10,302 nt of DNA from an uncultured Lachnospiraceae bacterium (GTDB lineage Bacteria > Bacillota > Clostridia > Lachnospirales > Lachnospiraceae). A model generated the notes under the pieces. It was not told the origin of the DNA and did not search any database. It saw only the letters and a program-made list of their open reading frames with translations. This document shows positions 1 to 5,777 of the stretch, piece by piece. Location of the stretch: NCBI GenBank assembly GCA_947174615.1, contig CAMWJQ010000107.1, positions 1 through 10,302 of the forward strand. Direction: 5' to 3'. Position numbers and translations under genes: made by a program. Numbering within the stretch: position 1 is the stretch's first letter; every line of letters starts with the position of its first letter.

Positions 1-67
1 ATATTGACTAAGATATTTGCTAAAAAATGGCGAATATTACGAAATGGATAGAATCCGCAAAAATGTA

Positions 68-95
68 TTGCAAAAAATACAAAATCCATTATAAT
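68..95 (+). promoter_or_regulatory. Candidate sigma-A promoter of the arabinosidase operon
   Basis: TTGCAA at 68-73 and a perfect TATAAT at 90-95 are separated by 16 bp, which fits a housekeeping promoter. A-tracts at 22-27 and 59-63 lie upstream and could act as an UP element. Transcription would start near 102, giving a leader of about 100 nt before the GH43 gene. A second TATAAT at 101-106 has no -35 at a suitable distance. The region is very A/T-rich, so a chance match is possible. Confidence 0.5.
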
Positions 96-118
96 TTAGA
101 TATAATTAAAATGTTTTA

Positions 119-163
119 TTTTTGGTAAAAATAAATTGAGCGTTTTTGGTCAGTCAATTTATT
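119..163. repeat. Composite direct/inverted repeat in the arabinosidase leader
   Basis: The octamer TTTTTGGT occurs at 119-126 and again at 143-150, exactly 24 bp apart. Three bases after each copy lies one arm of a perfect 10-bp inverted repeat: AATAAATTGA at 130-139 and TCAATTTATT at 154-163. The element lies just downstream of the predicted transcription start. It could be an operator for the operon's regulator, or a leader hairpin with a 14-nt loop. No regulator gene is in the window, so its binding partner is unknown. Confidence 0.45.
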
Positions 164-203
164 GAGATGATTTTGGAGACAGAGAGATGAAGGAGGTATA
201 AAA

Positions 204-1154
204 ATGGATACACAGTTAAAATATAATGAGCCTTGGATTTTGCAGAGGGCAGATCCTTTTATATGCAGACAGGATAACGGTAAATATTATTTTACAGCTT
301 CTGTGCCGGCATATGACAGAATCGTCCTGCGCTGCGCGGACACGCTTGCAGGGATCGCGGACGCCGAGGAAGTGACCATATGGGAGAAGCGCGAGTCGGG
401 ACCCCTGAGTGAACATATATGGGCGCCGGAGCTTCATAAGCTTGACGGAAAATGGTATGTTTACTTTGCCGGCGGAGACAAGGAGGACGTCTGGGAGATT
501 CGCCCATATGTGCTCGAGTGTGCGGACGAAGACCCCATGACAGGCACATGGAAGGAACTGGGGATGATGCAGTGCGCAGACGAGGACGAGTTTTCCTTTC
601 GGGCATTTTCGCTGGATGCGACAGTGTTTGAGGACAATGGTAAGCGATTCTATGTATGGGCGGAAAAGGTCGGCGTCGGCAAGCAGATCTCAAACCTTTA
701 TATCGCTGAGATGGAAACGCCCAATAAGCTAAAGACGGTTCAGGTGCTTTTGACCACGCCTGATTACGATTGGGAGAGAGTTGGTTTCTGGGTGAATGAA
801 GGACCGGCTGTCATTAAGCGGGATGGGAAGCTGTTTCTCACATATTCTGCGAGTGAGACGGGAGAGCATTACTGTATGGGGATGCTCACGGCGGACAGCG
901 GCTCGGATTTGCTGGATCCGTTATCATGGAAAAAAGAGCGTTATCCGGTGCTGACCTCCGACCCTTCGATCGAAGTGTATGGACCAGGGCATAATTCCTT
1001 TACGGTGGATGAGGACGGAAACGATATTCTCGTGTATCACGCCCGCAAGGAGAGCGTGATCGAGGGCAATCCGCTCTACAATCCGAACCGCCATACCATG
1101 CTGATGAAAGTTCGGTGGGAAAACGGCAGACCGATATTCGACTTTAAAAATTAA
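204..1154 (+). CDS. Glycoside hydrolase family 43, probable cytoplasmic alpha-L-arabinofuranosidase or beta-xylosidase
   Basis: 316 residues with no signal peptide or membrane segment, so it should hydrolyse imported arabinose- or xylose-containing oligosaccharides in the cytoplasm. The five-bladed propeller family GH43 is recognised from its three spaced acids: Asp17 in RADPF (general base), Asp138 in FSLDATVF (pKa modulator) and Glu199 in VNEGPAV (general acid). The WAPEL motif (73-77) and GPGHNSF with His263 also fit; in relatives this His sits near the active-site metal. The length suits a single catalytic domain without a carbohydrate-binding module. The start is set by AAGGAGG at 190-196. 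A GH51 gene follows after 36 bp, which favours arabinose-side-chain substrates such as arabinoxylan or arabinan fragments. The exact subfamily and bond specificity cannot be read from sequence alone. Confidence 0.88.
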   Translation: MDTQLKYNEPWILQRADPFICRQDNGKYYFTASVPAYDRIVLRCADTLAGIADAEEVTIWEKRESGPLSEHIWAPELHKLDGKWYVYFAGGDKEDVWEIRPYVLECADEDPMTGTWKELGMMQCADEDEFSFRAFSLDATVFEDNGKRFYVWAEKVGVGKQISNLYIAEMETPNKLKTVQVLLTTPDYDWERVGFWVNEGPAVIKRDGKLFLTYSASETGEHYCMGMLTADSGSDLLDPLSWKKERYPVLTSDPSIEVYGPGHNSFTVDEDGNDILVYHARKESVIEGNPLYNPNRHTMLMKVRWENGRPIFDFKN

Positions 1155-1190
1155 ATAAGGACTAAAATATATTAGGAGGCACAGTGTACT

Positions 1191-2696
1191 ATGGCGAAGC
1201 TTTATATCAATGAGAAAAATCAAAAGGGACATATCAATGCAGAGATTTACGGCAATTTCTCTGAGCATCTGGGCAGGTGCATCTATGAGGGACTTTATGT
1301 AGGCGAAAATTCCGAGATACCAAACACAAACGGTATGCGCAACGACGTCGTGGCAGCGCTTCGTGAAATGAAGCTTCCTGTGCTTCGCTGGCCGGGCGGC
1401 TGTTTTGCGGACGAGTATCACTGGATGGAGGGTATCGGACCCAAAGAATCCAGAAAAAAGATGATCAATACAAACTGGGGCGGCGTGATTGAGGACAACA
1501 GTTTCGGCACGCATGAGTTTTTTGAATTATGCAGGCAGATTGGCTGCAAGACATACATCAATGGCAATGTCGGGAGCGGAACGGTGCAGGAAATGTCAGA
1601 GTGGATAGAGTATATGACCTTTGACGGCGTGTCCCCGATGGCGGAGCTTCGGAAAAAGAATGGACGCGAGAAGCCTTGGAAAGTGGATTACTTCGGCGTG
1701 GGAAACGAGAACTGGGGCTGCGGCGGCAACATGACGGCGGATTACTATGCGAACCTTTACAGGAGATACCAGACTTTTGTGCGCAATTACGATGAGGACG
1801 AGCATATCTTCAGAATCTGCGGCGGACCTAATATAGATGACACGTACTGGACGGAGAATGTGCTGAAAACATGTTTTGAGAATGCGCCTGAAGGTTCACA
1901 CGGCTTTATGGACGGCTTGTCAATGCATTACTATGTACATCCGGAAGGATGGAAGAAGAAGGGAAGCGCCACAGAATTTGACGAGAAAACATGGTACAAG
2001 ACACTGTGGAAGGCACTCTATATAGAAGATTTGATCAGGATGCACACGGCAATCATGGATCAGTACGATCCCGATAAGGAAATCGGTCTGATCTGTGACG
2101 AGTGGGGGACATGGTTTACCTGCGAGCCTGGCACCAATCCGGGATTTTTATACCAGCAGAACACGATGCGCGACGCATTGGTGGCAGGGCTGTCGCTCAA
2201 TGTGTTCAACAAGCACTGCGACCGCGTAAAGATGGCAAACATCGCGCAGCTTGTCAATGTACTGCAGGCAGTGATCCTCACAGATGGACCAAGGATGCTG
2301 CTCACACCGACATATCACGTATTTCATATGTATAAGTATCATCAGGATGCAGAACTTTTGGAGAGCTGTCTGGACGGCACGAAGAAAGTCGGTGAGGAGG
2401 AGGACTACATGGTTCCGAATCTGCAGGAGTCCGCTTCTGTTGACAAGGACGGCATCGTGACGGTCACACTCAACAATCTGTCCGTGACGGACAGTGAAGA
2501 GGTGGAGATTGCCTTCATGGAGCTTCATCCAAGCAGTGTGACTGCGGCTATTGTCACAAACAAGATGGATGCGTACAATACTTTTGACAACCCGGATACG
2601 GTGAAGGAAGCCGTCTTTGAGGACTTTACGATAACTGACAGAGGCGTCACGTTTACGATGCCTGCGTGCAGCGTGGTGCAGTTTCGGATCAAATAG
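1191..2696 (+). CDS. Glycoside hydrolase family 51 alpha-L-arabinofuranosidase
   Basis: 501 residues, the usual size for the intracellular GH51 enzymes that release terminal arabinofuranose from arabino-oligosaccharides with retention of configuration. Family marks in order: FSEHLGR (23-29), RWPGGCFADEYHW (66-78), GNENWGCGG with the acid/base Glu173, SMHYY with His246, and CDEWGTW with the nucleophile Glu304. The first two thirds form the (beta/alpha)8 barrel. The C-terminal stretch from about residue 390 is the beta-rich domain usual in the family. There is no signal peptide. AGGAGG at 1174-1179 supports the ATG at 1191. Lying 36 bp after the GH43 gene, it should be cotranscribed with it. 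Family members are normally hexamers. The symbols abfA or arfA are used for such genes, but orthology to a named one is not shown here. Confidence 0.95.
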   Translation: MAKLYINEKNQKGHINAEIYGNFSEHLGRCIYEGLYVGENSEIPNTNGMRNDVVAALREMKLPVLRWPGGCFADEYHWMEGIGPKESRKKMINTNWGGVIEDNSFGTHEFFELCRQIGCKTYINGNVGSGTVQEMSEWIEYMTFDGVSPMAELRKKNGREKPWKVDYFGVGNENWGCGGNMTADYYANLYRRYQTFVRNYDEDEHIFRICGGPNIDDTYWTENVLKTCFENAPEGSHGFMDGLSMHYYVHPEGWKKKGSATEFDEKTWYKTLWKALYIEDLIRMHTAIMDQYDPDKEIGLICDEWGTWFTCEPGTNPGFLYQQNTMRDALVAGLSLNVFNKHCDRVKMANIAQLVNVLQAVILTDGPRMLLTPTYHVFHMYKYHQDAELLESCLDGTKKVGEEEDYMVPNLQESASVDKDGIVTVTLNNLSVTDSEEVEIAFMELHPSSVTAAIVTNKMDAYNTFDNPDTVKEAVFEDFTITDRGVTFTMPACSVVQFRIK

Positions 2697-2723
2697 TACT
2701 TTGCGGACATGGAGGGTATCATC

Positions 2724-2984
2724 TTGGGAGAAGCAAATGAAAAGAAGCACTGTCTAAAGTGCCTCCTGCGCGAGATGGACAAGGAAGCCTACATGGATAA
2801 TCTATACGGCTACATTCAGAGACTGGATGAAGAGATCAAAGCAGATCAGGCGCTCTATGAGGAGCGCCTGTCTGTGTGTAAGGCGTGTGATTATCTTGCG
2901 GCTGGGATGTGCAGGGCATGCGGGTGCTTTGTCGAGCTGCGTGCAGTGATAAAAAACAACGTTTGTTCGTATGGGAAGTGGTAA
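2724..2984 (+). CDS. Small cysteine-rich protein, DUF6171-like, TTG start
   Basis: Function unknown. From the TTG at 2724 the product has 86 residues. Counting from that start, cysteines lie at 10, 13, 52, 55, 63, 66, 68 and 81: a CxxC near the N-terminus, a second CxxC, then CxxCGC and a final Cys. This resembles a metal-binding (zinc or Fe-S) knuckle set around a charged helical middle. It matches my recollection of the DUF6171 family common in Lachnospiraceae. The start choice matters: an in-frame ATG at 2709 has no ribosome site, while GGAGG at 2711-2715 overlaps that ATG and sits 8 nt before the TTG. The gap to the GH51 stop is only 27 bp, so the gene probably rides on the arabinosidase transcript, with no evident functional link to it. 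Confidence 0.8.
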   Translation: MGEANEKKHCLKCLLREMDKEAYMDNLYGYIQRLDEEIKADQALYEERLSVCKACDYLAAGMCRACGCFVELRAVIKNNVCSYGKW

Positions 2985-3009
2985 TAGAAAGTGGTAAATA
3001 ATGCTTTCC

Positions 3010-3038
3010 TTGCATATCAGCCATATTTAGTGTAGACT
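3010..3038 (+). promoter_or_regulatory. Weak candidate promoter for the GH25-sirtuin-DUF951 group
   Basis: TTGCAT at 3010-3015 and TAGACT at 3033-3038 are 17 bp apart. The -10 matches the consensus at only four of six positions. This is the best pair I found in the 159-bp gap before the GH25 gene. If used, the leader would be about 100 nt. No convincing terminator separates this gap from the preceding gene, so read-through from upstream is equally possible. Confidence 0.3.
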
Positions 3039-3143
3039 GTAATAGAAAGAATACATATGAAGGCTACAGTTATAGTAATGAAACAAACAGTTGAGGAATG
3101 TATTATAGTATAGAGCATTGCATACCGGACATGGAGGAACATC

Positions 3144-4313
3144 ATGCAGACAAAACGAATCAGGACATTACATAAAATTATCGCGGCACTCATTATTGTG
3201 ACAATGATTTCCCTGACATTTGCGGGGGCGATGGGGGCGCTGTATGTGCGGGAAGCCAGTGAGGTCAGCCGCCTCCGGGGAGAGAAGGAGCAGCCCGGCT
3301 CAGATCAGGCGCTGCCTGTGCTGTCCGTGGATGTGGATAATAAAACGGCAGAGAGGCAGGAGCCGGGGATGCCAGGTCAGGACTCCTCGGCAGTGACGGA
3401 GGCTGCCAATGCCGGTGAGGACAGTATGAGTGATGCGGATGCTGCGACGCTCGCAGCGCTGATGCAGTCCAAGGAGGCTGAAGTGGAGCAGGCTATGAAG
3501 GATAGGATGAAAGATCTTGTGACAGGAGAAGATGGGAGCCCGCTTAAAATGCTTCGCTCTTTTTTCCCGGAAAATTTAATCTATTCTTTCGAAAATGAGT
3601 ATGTGTTTGCACCCGTACTCGAAGAAGTAGAGAAACACAGTCTTCTCGAAGAAAATTTCCAAAAGACCGAGGAGGGGCTGATGCAGTACGTGGAGAACGG
3701 CGCTGTCACCTCGCACAAAGGTGTGGACGTGTCAAAATACCAGGGAACGATCGACTGGGCTGCGGTCAAGGAAGAGGGGATTGAGTATGCCTTTATCCGG
3801 CTTGGGCTGCGGGGATATGAGTCTGCAAAGATTGTTTTGGACGAATATTATGAAGCCAATATGGCAGGCGCAAACAGTGCAGGCATTGCAGCAGGCGTAT
3901 ACTTTTTCACGCAGGCAGTCACCGTCGAGGAGGCAAAGGAGGAGGGAGATTTTGTGATTGAACATCTGGCAGGCTATGACGTCTCCTGTCCGGTGGTATT
4001 TGACGTGGAGCGGATATCGGGCGGAAAAGGGCGCGCAGACCAGCTCACCAAAGAGGAGCGCACAGACATCACGATCGCGTTCTGCGAGGCGGTCAAGGCG
4101 GCAGGATACACACCGATGATCTACGGAAATGTGGTGTGTTTTACACGTCTGCTCGACATGACAAAGCTCAATGATTACGAGAAATGGTATGCATTTTATG
4201 ACGATTATATGTATATGCCGTACAATGTAAGCTGCTGGCAGTATACAGAGAAGGGGATTGTCGATGGCATTCCGGGGAATGTGGATTTGAACATTTCATT
4301 TAAGACATGGTAA
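3144..4313 (+). CDS. Membrane-anchored GH25 muramidase (lysozyme)
   Basis: 389 residues. A short basic N-terminus (KRIRTLHK) and a hydrophobic segment at about 11-34 form a signal anchor, with no lipobox and no clear cleavage site, so the enzyme should be tethered outside the membrane. Residues 36-188 form an acidic, Glu/Asp/Ala-rich stalk that matches no domain I know. The catalytic domain runs from about 191 to the end. It carries HKGVDVSKYQG with Asp195, FDVE with Asp287 and Glu289, and GNVDLNIS with Asp381, the acidic residues typical of GH25 N-acetylmuramidases that cut the peptidoglycan glycan strand. No wall-binding repeats are present. GGAGG at 3133-3137 sets the start. The sirtuin gene follows 43 bp later. 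A role in wall remodelling is inferred; a phage lysin is less likely given the anchor and housekeeping context. Confidence 0.9.
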   Translation: MQTKRIRTLHKIIAALIIVTMISLTFAGAMGALYVREASEVSRLRGEKEQPGSDQALPVLSVDVDNKTAERQEPGMPGQDSSAVTEAANAGEDSMSDADAATLAALMQSKEAEVEQAMKDRMKDLVTGEDGSPLKMLRSFFPENLIYSFENEYVFAPVLEEVEKHSLLEENFQKTEEGLMQYVENGAVTSHKGVDVSKYQGTIDWAAVKEEGIEYAFIRLGLRGYESAKIVLDEYYEANMAGANSAGIAAGVYFFTQAVTVEEAKEEGDFVIEHLAGYDVSCPVVFDVERISGGKGRADQLTKEERTDITIAFCEAVKAAGYTPMIYGNVVCFTRLLDMTKLNDYEKWYAFYDDYMYMPYNVSCWQYTEKGIVDGIPGNVDLNISFKTW

Positions 4314-4356
4314 AATAGCGCTGTAAGATGAAGGAATCAAAAGGAGGGGATTTTAT

Positions 4357-5091
4357 ATGAGCAGGGAAATCGAAACATTGCAGCAAATGATCGACGAGAG
4401 CAAAAAGATCGTCTTTTTCGGCGGGGCAGGGGTGTCTACCGAGAGCGGGATCCCTGATTTCAGGAGTGTTGACGGACTCTACAATCAAAAGTACGACTAT
4501 CCGCCGGAGACAATCCTGAGTCACACATTTTATATGAAGAAACCAGAGGAGTTTTTCCGCTTTTACCGCGACAAAATGCTCTGTCTGGACATAAAGCCGC
4601 AGCCGAACACCGCACACAAGGTACTGGCAAAGCTCGAGGCGCAGGGAAAGCTCACCGCAGTGGTGACGCAGAACATCGACGGACTGCATCAGGCGGCAGG
4701 CAGCAAAAAGGTGCTGGAGCTTCACGGCAGCGTGATGCGCAATTACTGTGAAACGTGTCATAAATCATACAGTGTGGAGGCGATTGTAAACAGCGCTGGC
4801 GTGCCCCGATGCACGTGCGGCGGCAGGATCAAACCCGATGTTGTCCTGTATGAGGAAGGACTTGACCAATACACCTTGCAGGAGGCAGTGCGCGTGATCA
4901 GTGAGGCGGATATGCTGATCATCGGCGGCACGTCGCTGGCGGTGTATCCGGCGGCAGGGCTGATTGACTATTATCAGGGAAATCGTCTTGTATTGATCAA
5001 CAAGACGCCCACACAGCGCGACACGATGGCGAATCTGGTCATCACAGGCAGTATCGGTGAGGTATTTTCGCAGATCGACCTGCATGAGTAA
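4357..5091 (+). CDS. cobB: NAD-dependent protein deacylase, Sir2 family
   Basis: 244 residues, normal for a bacterial sirtuin that removes acyl groups from lysines using NAD+ and yields nicotinamide and O-acyl-ADP-ribose. Visible motifs: GAGVSTESGIPDFR (23-36, NAD loop), TQNIDGLH (104-111), catalytic His123 in ELHGS, zinc ligands Cys131 and Cys134, then Cys152 and Cys154, and GGTSLAVYPAA (190-200). Two details differ from textbook members. The second zinc pair is CxC rather than CxxC, and the acyl-pocket motif reads Tyr70-x-x-Lys73, where desuccinylases carry YxxR. It has no signal peptide and is cytoplasmic. AAGGAGG at 4341-4347 supports the ATG. It sits between the GH25 gene and DUF951 with short gaps. 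The symbol cobB is used in the general bacterial sense; substrates are unknown. Confidence 0.93.
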   Translation: MSREIETLQQMIDESKKIVFFGGAGVSTESGIPDFRSVDGLYNQKYDYPPETILSHTFYMKKPEEFFRFYRDKMLCLDIKPQPNTAHKVLAKLEAQGKLTAVVTQNIDGLHQAAGSKKVLELHGSVMRNYCETCHKSYSVEAIVNSAGVPRCTCGGRIKPDVVLYEEGLDQYTLQEAVRVISEADMLIIGGTSLAVYPAAGLIDYYQGNRLVLINKTPTQRDTMANLVITGSIGEVFSQIDLHE

Positions 5092-5121
5092 ATTTGAATT
5101 TGCAGAAAGTAGGCAGTGCAT

Positions 5122-5307
5122 ATGGGATATGAATATGAAGTCGGCGATATCGTAAAACTAAAAAAACCGCATCCCTGCGGCAGCCCTGAGTGGGAAATCC
5201 TGCGGGTGGGCGCGGATTTCAGGTTAAAGTGCACAGGCTGCGGGCATCAGGTGATGCTGCCGCGCCGTCAGGTGGAGAAAAGCACAAAGGGATTGCGAAA
5301 ACCATAA
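5122..5307 (+). CDS. DUF951 family small protein
   Basis: 61 residues of unknown function. The family is recognised from VGDIVKLKKPHPCGSPEWEI, the RVGADFRLKC strand and CTGCGHQVMLPR. Cysteines 19, 37 and 40 with nearby histidines 18 and 42 suggest a small metal- or nucleic-acid-binding beta fold, but this is inference. The ATG at 5122 is chosen over an upstream in-frame GTG at 5116 because AAGTAGG at 5107-5113 is 8 nt from the ATG and only 2 nt from the GTG. It lies 30 bp after the sirtuin and 129 bp before rpsF. DUF951 genes are often found close to translation genes in Firmicutes, which hints at a housekeeping role. Confidence 0.88.
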   Translation: MGYEYEVGDIVKLKKPHPCGSPEWEILRVGADFRLKCTGCGHQVMLPRRQVEKSTKGLRKP

Positions 5308-5337
5308 AAAATTTTGTAGAAAAAATTGTCAAAAGCC

Positions 5338-5366
5338 TTGCAAAATAAGAATAAATATAGTATCAT
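5338..5366 (+). promoter_or_regulatory. Promoter of the rpsF-ssb-rpsR operon
   Basis: TTGCAA at 5338-5343 and TATCAT at 5361-5366 are separated by exactly 17 bp, with A- and T-tracts at 5306-5325 that could serve as an UP element. An alternative -35, TTGTCA at 5326-5331, has no -10 at a proper distance. The predicted start near 5373 gives a 5' leader of about 64 nt. This is the clearest promoter in the window. Confidence 0.72.
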
Positions 5367-5391
5367 ATATTTTCGTGATATATAAATCCTT

Positions 5392-5412
5392 GCTTCTTTC
5401 CAGAAAAGAGGC
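5392..5412 (+). promoter_or_regulatory. Hairpin in the rpsF 5' leader
   Basis: GCTTCTTT (5392-5399) can pair with AAAGAGGC (5405-5412) over 8 bp including one G-U, closing a five-base loop CCAGA. It lies ten bases ahead of the rpsF ribosome site (AAGGAGG, 5423-5429) and leaves that site free. It could be part of a ribosomal-protein autoregulatory leader. The CCG element reported for S6:S18-binding leaders is not present between 5367 and 5436, so assignment to that class is unsupported. Confidence 0.45.
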
Positions 5413-5436
5413 CAGAGACCAAAAGGAGGTAACAGA

Positions 5437-5727
5437 ATGAACAAGTATGAATTAGCCGTTGTTGTCAGCGCAAAGCTTGAGGACGATGAGAGAGCAGCTG
5501 CCATCGAAAAGGTAAAAAACATGGTTACAAAGCATGGTGGCACAATCACAAACGTAGATGAGTGGGGTAAGAAGAGACTTGCTTATGAAGTGCGTAAGAT
5601 GAGAGAAGCTTTCTATTATTTCATTCAGTTTGACGGCGAAGCAAATGTTCCAGGCGAGATTGAATCAAGAATCCGTCTCATGGAAAACGTTGTCAGATAT
5701 CTGTGCGTTAGACAGGACGAGGAATAG
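5437..5727 (+). CDS. rpsF: Small ribosomal subunit protein bS6
   Basis: 96 residues, full length for bS6, which binds 16S rRNA in the platform of the 30S subunit together with bS18. Recognisable features are the MNKYELAVVV opening strand, VDEWGKKRLAYEVRKMREAFYYFIQF in the middle (residues 40-65), and the ending IRLMENVVRYLCVRQDEE with an acidic tail. AAGGAGG at 5423-5429 lies 7 nt before the ATG. It is the first gene of the operon with ssb and rpsR, the usual order in Firmicutes. Placing bS6 and bS18 in one transcript suits their joint assembly and possible joint feedback control. Confidence 0.98.
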   Translation: MNKYELAVVVSAKLEDDERAAAIEKVKNMVTKHGGTITNVDEWGKKRLAYEVRKMREAFYYFIQFDGEANVPGEIESRIRLMENVVRYLCVRQDEE

Positions 5728-5732
5728 AGTGC

Positions 5733-5757
5733 GCGCCTGTATAGAGATACAGGGCGT
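5733..5757 (+). promoter_or_regulatory. Intercistronic hairpin between rpsF and ssb
   Basis: CCTGTAT (5736-5742) pairs perfectly with ATACAGG (5747-5753) around an AGAG tetraloop. After a bulged G5754 the stem continues with three more pairs (5733-5735 with 5755-5757, one of them G-U). It begins six bases after the rpsF stop and ends five bases before the weak GGAG site of ssb at 5763-5766. No T-run follows, so it is not an intrinsic terminator. An mRNA processing, stability or translation-control element is more likely. Confidence 0.55.
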
Positions 5758-5777
5758 TTAGTGGAGAACTTTTATAT

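Noticed and set aside
1..67. TTGACT at 4-9 as a -35 element
   Set aside because: No acceptable -10 lies 16-18 bp downstream; the bases at 27-32 read ATGGCG.
924..1514. 196-codon open frame on the minus strand
   Set aside because: It lies opposite two well-supported enzymes, spans their junction, has no ribosome site and encodes no recognisable motif. The same holds for the other antisense frames, including 2148-2750 and 8811-9425.
2709..2723. ATG 2709 as the start of the cysteine-rich gene
   Set aside because: It has no ribosome site upstream and overlaps the GGAGG that serves the TTG at 2724.
2987..3008. GAAAG/CTTTC hairpin as terminator after the cysteine-rich gene
   Set aside because: The stem has only five pairs, a 12-nt loop and no following T-run.
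5309..5328. AATTTT/AAAATT inverted repeat as terminator after DUF951
   Set aside because: The stem is A/T only and the tract is better explained as the A/T-rich upstream part of the rpsF promoter.
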